DNA from: CAXBID01 sp963975495
Lineage (GTDB): Bacteria; Bacteroidota; Bacteroidia; Flavobacteriales; Flavobacteriaceae
NCBI GenBank assembly: GCA_963975495.1
Contig: CAXBID010000192.1
Location: forward strand, 1-7,125
Reading direction: 5' to 3'
DNA: 7,125 bases
In this document: positions 1 to 4,580 of the stretch, piece by piece
Layout of the letters: each line of letters opens with the position of its first letter
Numbering within the stretch: the stretch's first letter is position 1
The notes under the pieces: generated by a model
Databases searched by the model: none
Seen by the model: only the letters and a program-made list of their open reading frames with translations
What the model was told of the DNA's origin: nothing
Program-made: the position numbers and the translations under genes

Positions 1-196
1 AATCCAAAGTATCAACAAAGGTGCCTTCATCAGAAATATCTAAAGTTTCCTCAAAAGATCTATCATAAGACATAATTGATACGCCTCCTTTTTCTTTATT
101 TGTGATTTTCCCCGAAATAATTGCATAATCAACTTTAGGGTATTCTTTACAAGAAAGTATTGCCAATACAGATATTAAAATAAGTAGTTTTTTCAT
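1..196 (-). CDS. TlpA-like (DUF4369-type) lipoprotein, N-terminal part only
   Basis: Reading from the ATG at 196-194, 65 codons stay open to the window edge, so the stop and most of the protein are missing. The product starts with MKK, has a hydrophobic stretch (residues 4-15) and a lipobox ending I-L-S-C with Cys16. This predicts export, cleavage by signal peptidase II and lipidation. After the cysteine comes a beta-rich segment with 'SGKIT' (29-33) and an acidic 'DEGTF' turn (about 56-60). This resembles the N-terminal DUF4369-like domain that precedes the thioredoxin domain in many Bacteroidota TlpA-family disulfide reductases. The thioredoxin CxxC part would lie outside the window, so the TlpA assignment is inference from the N-terminus alone; the lipoprotein call is firm. 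The gene is 232 nt downstream of the preceding minus-strand gene and probably has its own promoter. No Shine-Dalgarno sequence is visible before the ATG. Confidence 0.7.
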   Translation of the reverse strand, partial: MKKLLILISVLAILSCKEYPKVDYAIISGKITNKEKGGVSIMSYDRSFEETLDISDEGTFVDTLD

Positions 197-254
197 GGTT
201 CAATTATAATTTTGGTTAAAAATATAAAATAAGAGGTATTTGCTATCTTTTTTT

Positions 255-267
255 GTTAATAATTAAC
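255..267. promoter_or_regulatory. 13-bp AT-rich perfect palindrome upstream of the lipoprotein gene
   Basis: GTTAAT-A-ATTAAC is a perfect palindrome with an odd centre, 59 bases upstream of the lipoprotein start codon. It could be an operator half-site pair, but AT-rich palindromes of this length arise by chance in such spacers. No convincing -7/-33 promoter pair is seen next to it. Confidence 0.2.
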
Positions 268-281
268 ATTTATAGTTTATG

Positions 282-442
282 AACTGGTTTAAACTTTTAT
301 GATTGACTAAAAAATGGTCCTTTTGCACCCATTTTTCACCTTTTTTTAGTTCCGTAACGATGCTATGCAACAAATAAAAGCCTTCAACTGGTCACAAAAT
401 GTCTAATTTTCGCTATAATCCAAAAAGTTTAAACCAGTTGAA
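282..442. repeat. Inverted repeats with competing pairings at the 3' end of the binding-protein gene
   Basis: AACTGGTTTAAACTTTT at 282-298 is exactly the reverse complement of 423-439, a 17-bp perfect inverted repeat with a 124-nt spacer. The right arm spans the TAA stop codon (431-429) of the substrate-binding-type gene. The right arm can also pair with a second partner: TTCAACTGGT at 383-392 is the exact reverse complement of 433-442 (10 bp, 40-nt loop). The two pairings exclude each other. The segment may serve in 3'-end formation, or be the two ends of a small (about 158 bp) non-coding mobile element. No clear target-site duplication is seen. Confidence 0.6.
310..336 (-). terminator. Weak stem-loop followed by T run, possible terminator
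   Basis: AAAAATGG (310-317) pairs with CCATTTTT (329-336) around an 11-nt loop. Read on the minus strand, the second arm runs into six T residues, as expected for an intrinsic terminator of the five-gene minus-strand series. The stem has only two G-C pairs, so it would be weak. An alternative 9-bp pairing (306-314 with 342-350) uses overlapping bases. Confidence 0.3.
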
Positions 443-1283
443 CCAATTCCTTATAATCTATAATTTCAGGTATAATATTTAGAGCGAATAATTCTTTTTG
501 AATATTCATCATGGTTTCTTTATCTAATAAATCTTGCGACCATTCCGTTATACTCAACCATTCTTGCACATCCTCTAATTGTTGTTCGTATCTGTTGGCT
601 ATAGTTTTGTCGATGCTTGGTATATCCTTAAACTCTTGGGTTGTATTATTTATTATTTCCAAAATGGTCTTTAAATCCGCTCCATGGTTTTCAATAAAAT
701 CGGCTCTCACAGCAATTACAAAACATGGCCATGGCGAAGGACAATTACCAATACGTCTAAAAACGCCATTATCAACCAAAGGTTTTGTTGTGAATTTTTC
801 CCATAAAAAATAGTCTGCTTTATTATTGGTTAATCCTTCAATAGCGCCATTTAAATTCTTAATAATTTCAAAATTTAAATCTTTTTCTAAATCCCAATTA
901 TTGTTTTGGGCATTTATATAAGTCATTAAATGTGATCCCGAGCCATATCTGCTTATAGCTGCTCTTGTACCCTTAATATCTTCAATGGTTTTGTAGGCTG
1001 AATGATTTGCCACATGAATTCCCCAAACAAGCGGTGTTTCAACAAATGTTTGAACTATTTTACTCGGGTTTCCGGCAATAATATCTTTTATAATACCTTC
1101 AGTAAGTATAACGGCTATATCCACTTTACCTTCCCTAAGTGCTTTACACATAGCGCCCGTGCCTCCTGGATAATCGTGCCAGCGAAGGTTGATACCTTCA
1201 TCTTTATATTCTCCATTTTTCAGGGTTAAGTACCATGCCAAATTAAAGTGCTCTGGTACACCACCAATATTAATTTGCTTCAT
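429..1283 (-). CDS. Type 2 periplasmic-binding-fold protein (SsuA/NMT1-like, Ca3427-like), no signal peptide
   Basis: The 284-residue product has the look of a single periplasmic-binding-protein type 2 domain: a first beta strand at 3-8, 'YPGGTGAM' (38-45), 'EGKVDIAV' (51-58), a ligand-loop-like 'SRYGSGSH' (111-118), 'FLWEKFTTKP' (159-168) and 'CPSPWPCFV' (181-189). From memory this resembles the Ca3427-like branch of the SsuA/THI5/NMT1 group. The ligand is unknown. The N-terminus (MKQINIGG) goes directly into the fold with no signal peptide or lipobox, and no permease or ATPase gene is nearby, so a cytosolic role is likely. I chose the ATG at 1283-1281. A TTG at 1298-1296 would add five residues and overlap the previous gene by 8 nt, but the added residues look non-conserved. 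The ATG lies 7 nt after the stop of the nucleoside phosphorylase gene, so the two are co-transcribed and probably translationally coupled. The stop lies inside an inverted repeat. Confidence 0.85.
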   Translation of the reverse strand: MKQINIGGVPEHFNLAWYLTLKNGEYKDEGINLRWHDYPGGTGAMCKALREGKVDIAVILTEGIIKDIIAGNPSKIVQTFVETPLVWGIHVANHSAYKTIEDIKGTRAAISRYGSGSHLMTYINAQNNNWDLEKDLNFEIIKNLNGAIEGLTNNKADYFLWEKFTTKPLVDNGVFRRIGNCPSPWPCFVIAVRADFIENHGADLKTILEIINNTTQEFKDIPSIDKTIANRYEQQLEDVQEWLSITEWSQDLLDKETMMNIQKELFALNIIPEIIDYKELVQLV

Positions 1284-1290
1284 TAAACTA

Positions 1291-2160
1291 TTATTCAATA
1301 ATTTTATTAAGTGTATATTTTATAAGGTTTTCAATGACTTGCCCAGGGTTTTTACTAAAAGTGCCATTGGCTCTGTTTGCTATTATGGCATTTAATGACA
1401 ATGCATTGTGACCCAATAATTTTGATAAACCATAAATGGCAGATGTTTCCATTTCTAAATTAGTAACTCGAAAACCGTTGTAGTTAAATGAATCTATTTT
1501 ATGGTTCAGTTCAGAATCTTGAAGGGCTAAACGCAAAACCCGCCCTTGAGGTCCGTAAAATCCGCCCGCAGTAGCTGTTAACCCTTTATATGTAAGGTCA
1601 CTTTCAAATTGCTTTTCAAGGATTTCACTGTTTTTAATAATTATGGGTTTCGCTTTGTTTTGGTGCCAATTTGTATGTGCTATAAATGCATCTTCAATTT
1701 CAGTGTTTTTTATAGAATCTATTTGATAGGAGTGAAGCATTCCATTAAGGTCTAATCCATGAGTGCTTAAAACAAATGAATCAACAGGAATATCATGTTG
1801 TAATGACCCTGACGTACCAACCCTAATGATATCGAGACTTCTTATGTTTTTCTTCGGTTTTCTTGTCTTTAAATCAATATTTACAAGCGCATCTAATTCG
1901 TTTAAAACAATATCAATATTATCTGGTCCAATACCCGTAGATATTACAGTAATTGGTTTGTGTTTATAAGTTCCGGTTTGGGTTTTAAATTCTCGTTTAC
2001 TTGTTTCAAAATGAACGGCATCAAAATGCTTTGTTATTTTTTCTACACGGTTTTGGTCACCAACAAGAATGATGGTGTTCGCAATGTTTTCGGGTTTTAA
2101 ATTTAAATGATAAACGCTACCATCTGGATTTAAAATAAGTTCAGATTTTTTAATGGGCAT
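1291..2160 (-). CDS. Nucleoside phosphorylase, uridine-phosphorylase-like
   Basis: This 289-residue protein is a PNP/UDP phosphorylase family member, which splits a nucleoside with phosphate into base and (deoxy)ribose-1-phosphate in the cytosol. Visible motifs in order are 'GDQNR' (34-38, phosphate-binding glycine and arginine), 'STGIGPDN' (74-81), 'RVGTSG' (113-118, second phosphate-binding Arg and Thr), 'GGFYGPQGR' (199-207) and 'LEMETSA' (235-241, the ribose-binding Glu-Met-Glu). F201, Q205 and R207 match the F-x3-Q-x-R uracil-recognition pattern of E. coli uridine phosphorylase (Phe162, Gln166, Arg168). This favours a pyrimidine over a purine substrate, although real specificity is untested. 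It is somewhat longer than E. coli Udp (about 253 residues). An N-terminal stretch (about 1-25) and an insert around 95-108 rich in Lys/Arg contribute to this. The ATG overlaps the end of the DUF1835 gene by 11 nt, implying coupled translation. Confidence 0.9.
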   Translation of the reverse strand: MPIKKSELILNPDGSVYHLNLKPENIANTIILVGDQNRVEKITKHFDAVHFETSKREFKTQTGTYKHKPITVISTGIGPDNIDIVLNELDALVNIDLKTRKPKKNIRSLDIIRVGTSGSLQHDIPVDSFVLSTHGLDLNGMLHSYQIDSIKNTEIEDAFIAHTNWHQNKAKPIIIKNSEILEKQFESDLTYKGLTATAGGFYGPQGRVLRLALQDSELNHKIDSFNYNGFRVTNLEMETSAIYGLSKLLGHNALSLNAIIANRANGTFSKNPGQVIENLIKYTLNKIIE

Positions 2161-3091
2161 TCATTATCGTTTTTACAAGTTTGTTTAATTGCTTATTAAA
2201 CTGAAAATCAAATTTTTTCACACCACCATACATCATATTATTATCAATTTCTGATGCAAAATTATGCTGTCCTAATAAAGCTTCATGTCCTTTTCTATTT
2301 AAAACTATGCTATTACTCTCTTCGGTAAAGAATATACTGAGTTGATCGATAATTCTCGATAACTGCAAATGGCCATATCCATAAAAGCCTTGGTAATTAA
2401 GAGCATAACCTAATAAGTGATTTTTAGATGTAATTGTGTGTTTGTTAATTATTTCAAGGATATTTTTTTCAAGAACATTTAGTCCATCTAACGAATCGGG
2501 GAAACGTTTTAAATGCGCCTTTAAACAATTACTTAAATATTCAAACGATGAGGATTTTACAATAAAAGGTTTTAATAAATTGTGGTCTATACCACAATAA
2601 ATACCCCAAATAGTGTTCGCTAAATCTATACCTTTAGCGTCAAGCAGAACCTTATTTTCATAATGATCCATTAACTGCTCTGGTGTTAATTCAGATAGCG
2701 CTTTTAAGTTTTTACTCCCTTCAATTCTTCCACTACAAACCAGATAAATAGGAATTTCAATCTTTTTCTGGTGAATAAGACTAATTACAGCTATCATGTT
2801 TATATGACAGAATAAATCATATTCAAACCAAAGTACAATTTCAGAGTAATTTTCAGTATGGTTTAATTTATTCATTTCGTTTTTAATCAAATCAATATCT
2901 AAATCAACATCATAAAATTCGTTGAAAAAAGATTTTCTAAGATTTAAAAATTCTTCGGAATCAATCATTTCTGACGTGGGACCTTCACAAAGCATTTCCT
3001 CCCATGTTAGTTTTTCGCCCTCAACGCCCAATTGATTAATAATTGTGGTCAGATTTGTTCCGTTGGTAATATGAAGAGGTAATTTACCCAT
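2150..3091 (-). CDS. DUF1835 domain-containing protein
   Basis: The 313-residue product matches the DUF1835 family pattern as I know it: N-terminal 'LHITNG' (6-11), 'LTWEEMLCEGP' (28-38), an 'LRKSFF' segment (51-56) and the hallmark 'VLWFEYDLFCHIN' (86-98). No signal peptide or membrane segment is seen, so it is cytosolic. The family has no established biochemical activity. The invariant-looking Glu/Cys in WEEMLCEGP and the acidic and His residues of the WFEYDLFCH block could form a ligand or catalytic site, which is inference. The C-terminal third (about 205-275) reads like a small helical or winged-helix region ending in 'LNRKGHEALLG'. The ATG at 3091 lies 3 nt after the stop of the SUI1-like gene, and the 3' end overlaps the nucleoside phosphorylase gene. 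A GGCGGA run within the end of the upstream gene could act as a ribosome-binding site. Confidence 0.88.
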   Translation of the reverse strand: MGKLPLHITNGTNLTTIINQLGVEGEKLTWEEMLCEGPTSEMIDSEEFLNLRKSFFNEFYDVDLDIDLIKNEMNKLNHTENYSEIVLWFEYDLFCHINMIAVISLIHQKKIEIPIYLVCSGRIEGSKNLKALSELTPEQLMDHYENKVLLDAKGIDLANTIWGIYCGIDHNLLKPFIVKSSSFEYLSNCLKAHLKRFPDSLDGLNVLEKNILEIINKHTITSKNHLLGYALNYQGFYGYGHLQLSRIIDQLSIFFTEESNSIVLNRKGHEALLGQHNFASEIDNNMMYGGVKKFDFQFNKQLNKLVKTIMNAH

Positions 3092-3094
3092 AAT

Positions 3095-3424
3095 TTATCC
3101 GCCTACACGTTTTACATTAAATCCTTTTTCTTTTAGCATTTGCATTATTTTATCGCGATAATCACCTTGAATAATAATTTTTTCATCTTTAAAACTCCCG
3201 CCTACACTAAGTTTTGTTTTTATTTCTTTAGCCAGTGCTTTAAAATCTTCATTAGCACCCGTATAACCTTCAAGAATAGTTATAGGTTTGCCTTTTCGTT
3301 TTTCATATTTGCAAATTATGGGATCATCTTGCATCCAAATATCCGAAGCTCTATTTTGGTCTTCTACATGATTTTCTTCAACATGCTCTGGAAATAAATT
3401 CTTTAATTGGTCTTGTAAATCCAT
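3095..3424 (-). CDS. SUI1/eIF1-like translation initiation factor family protein (YciH-type)
   Basis: The 109-residue protein carries a C-terminal SUI1 domain: a basic 'EKRKGKPITILEG' strand (41-53), an 'LAKEIKTKL' helix (64-72), the signature 'VGGSFKDEKIIIQGD' (74-88) and the final 'LKEKGFNVKRVGG' (97-109). Bacterial members are homologues of eukaryotic eIF1 and E. coli YciH, which affects fidelity of start-site selection in vitro; the bacterial role is not settled. The first 40 residues are acidic and probably disordered. In the signature loop the cysteine-glycine often seen before GGS is replaced here by Ser-Val. Length fits the family (about 105-115). It is the first gene of the tightly packed four-gene set and follows the oxygenase gene after a 75-nt gap that holds a hairpin repeat. 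Confidence 0.92.
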   Translation of the reverse strand: MDLQDQLKNLFPEHVEENHVEDQNRASDIWMQDDPIICKYEKRKGKPITILEGYTGANEDFKALAKEIKTKLSVGGSFKDEKIIIQGDYRDKIMQMLKEKGFNVKRVGG

Positions 3425-3429
3425 AAATT

Positions 3430-3495
3430 CAGTTTACAGTCTCAGTACCAGTCTCAGTTTTTTCAGTAACTAACTGTAAACTGTGACTGCGACTG
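3430..3495. repeat. CAGT-rich palindromic intergenic repeat
   Basis: CAGTTTACAGT at 3430-3440 is the exact reverse complement of 3473-3483, an 11-bp stem. Between and beside the arms sit two copies of CAGTCTCAGT (3437-3446 and 3449-3458, period 12) and two copies of GACTG (3485-3489, 3491-3495), which complement the CAGTC cores. Almost the whole gap between the oxygenase stop and the SUI1 start is this element. From memory, similar CAGT/ACTG arrays are scattered between genes in Flavobacteriaceae genomes, like REP elements. It would be transcribed and could attenuate transcription or protect mRNA ends between the two genes. Confidence 0.75.
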
Positions 3496-3499
3496 AAAG

Positions 3500-4450
3500 C
3501 TATTTTTTTATTAATCCTAACTCAATTAAACGTTCATTCAAAAACTCTCCTGCTGTAATATCGTCAAACTGTTTAGGATTTTTTTCATCAATACAGCCAT
3601 CTAAAACATCTAATTTCATATCACTAATGGGATGCATGAAAAAAGGAATGGAGTAACGTGATGTTCCCCAAAGTTCTTTTGGTGGATTTACAACACGATG
3701 TATGGTAGATTTTAGTTTGTTATTGGTGTGTCTAGATAGCATATCGCCCACATTAATCATAAGTTCGTTGGGTTGCGCAATGGCATCAATCCATTCGCCT
3801 TTATGGTTTTGAACCTGTAAACCACGCCCTTGGGCACCCATCAACAAAGTAATTAAATTAATATCGCCATGGGCTGCTGCACGAACAGCTTCTTTTGGTT
3901 CTTCGGTAATCGGTGGGTAATGAATAGGTCTTAAAATGGAATTTCCATTATGAATATAGTCATCAAAATAAGGTTCTTCCAATCCTAAATGCAAAGCCAA
4001 GGCACGCAACACGTACTTCGCTGTTTTTTCAAGCATTTTATAGGTTTGCTTACCCACTTTGTTAAACTCAGGAAGTTCTTCAACAATAACATTATTAGGA
4101 TATACTGATTTGTATTTTTCATCATCTTCAACATACTGCCCAAAATGCCAAAATTCTTTTAAATCACCTTCTTTTTTGCCTTTAGCACTTTCCTTTCCAA
4201 AGGACACATATCCACGTTGACCACCAATTCCCGGTATTTCATATTTCTGCTTGGTTTCAGTGGGTAAACTGAAAAAATTCTTGACTTCCTTATATAAATT
4301 TTCAACTAAAGTGTCATCTAAAAAATGACCTTGTAACGCCACAAAACCTATTTCCTCATAGGCTTTACCAATAGCATCTACAAACTTTTGCTTTTTAATG
4401 GAATCGCCAGAAATAAAATCGTTTAAATCAACACTTGGAATAGAATTCAT
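3500..4450 (-). CDS. Isopenicillin-N-synthase family Fe(II) (2-oxoglutarate) dioxygenase
   Basis: The 316-residue protein has the non-haem dioxygenase N-terminal domain (about 4-115, with 'AYEEIGFVAL' at 30-39 and 'QRGYVSFG' at 78-85) followed by the 2OG-Fe(II) oxygenase double-stranded beta helix (about 170-275). The iron triad is H194-x-D196 and H251, in 'AAHGDINLITLL' and 'KSTIHRVV'. The 'RYS' motif at 265-267 is the R-x-S pair that binds the 2-oxoglutarate carboxylate in most members and the substrate carboxylate in true isopenicillin N synthase. It should catalyse an oxidation in the cytosol, but the substrate cannot be told. No beta-lactam genes are present, so penicillin synthesis is unlikely. 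Length is typical for the family. The ATG at 4450 lies about 20 nt downstream of the predicted transcription start from a TACATTTG box. It may share a transcript with the SUI1-like gene. Confidence 0.92.
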   Translation of the reverse strand: MNSIPSVDLNDFISGDSIKKQKFVDAIGKAYEEIGFVALQGHFLDDTLVENLYKEVKNFFSLPTETKQKYEIPGIGGQRGYVSFGKESAKGKKEGDLKEFWHFGQYVEDDEKYKSVYPNNVIVEELPEFNKVGKQTYKMLEKTAKYVLRALALHLGLEEPYFDDYIHNGNSILRPIHYPPITEEPKEAVRAAAHGDINLITLLMGAQGRGLQVQNHKGEWIDAIAQPNELMINVGDMLSRHTNNKLKSTIHRVVNPPKELWGTSRYSIPFFMHPISDMKLDVLDGCIDEKNPKQFDDITAGEFLNERLIELGLIKK

Positions 4451-4475
4451 AGAATTAGTTTAGTTCAATGTATTA

Positions 4476-4483
4476 CAAATGTA
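4476..4483 (-). promoter_or_regulatory. Bacteroidota -7 box for the oxygenase gene
   Basis: Read on the minus strand the sequence is TACATTTG, an exact match to the Bacteroidota TAnnTTTG -7 consensus. It lies 25 bases upstream of the oxygenase ATG, implying a 5' leader of about 20 nt. No good -33 TTG is found at the usual spacing, so the call rests on the -7 box and its position. Confidence 0.5.
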
Positions 4484-4551
4484 CAAAAACATCCTATATT
4501 TTTGATAGATTCTATTTTCTATAACTTTAATAAAATATATGCTTTTTATGG

Positions 4552-4559
4552 TATATTTG
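4552..4559 (+). promoter_or_regulatory. Bacteroidota -7 box for the E1 dehydrogenase gene
   Basis: TATATTTG matches the TAnnTTTG -7 consensus and ends 21 bases before the ATG at 4581, so the leader would be about 15 nt. A -33 TTG at the usual spacing is not evident. With the minus-strand box at 4476-4483 this makes a compact divergent promoter region of 130 bp, in which a regulator could affect both genes. Confidence 0.5.
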
Positions 4560-4580
4560 AAAATATAAGACGACCGACTT

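Noticed and set aside
511..813. 100-codon plus-strand open frame inside the binding-fold gene
   Set aside because: It is antisense to a gene with clear fold motifs and has no recognisable protein features.
1284..1298. TTG start at 1298 for the binding-fold gene
   Set aside because: It would add NNSL-type residues of no apparent function and overlap the previous gene; the ATG at 1283 begins directly at the first strand of the fold and sits 7 nt after the upstream stop.
3430..3495. CRISPR array
   Set aside because: Only two short direct copies at 12-nt spacing with no spacers of CRISPR length and no cas genes.
3500..4450. Beta-lactam biosynthesis gene (true isopenicillin N synthase)
   Set aside because: The fold and Fe ligands match the superfamily, but the R-x-S motif is shared with 2-oxoglutarate enzymes and no ACV synthetase or other beta-lactam gene is nearby.
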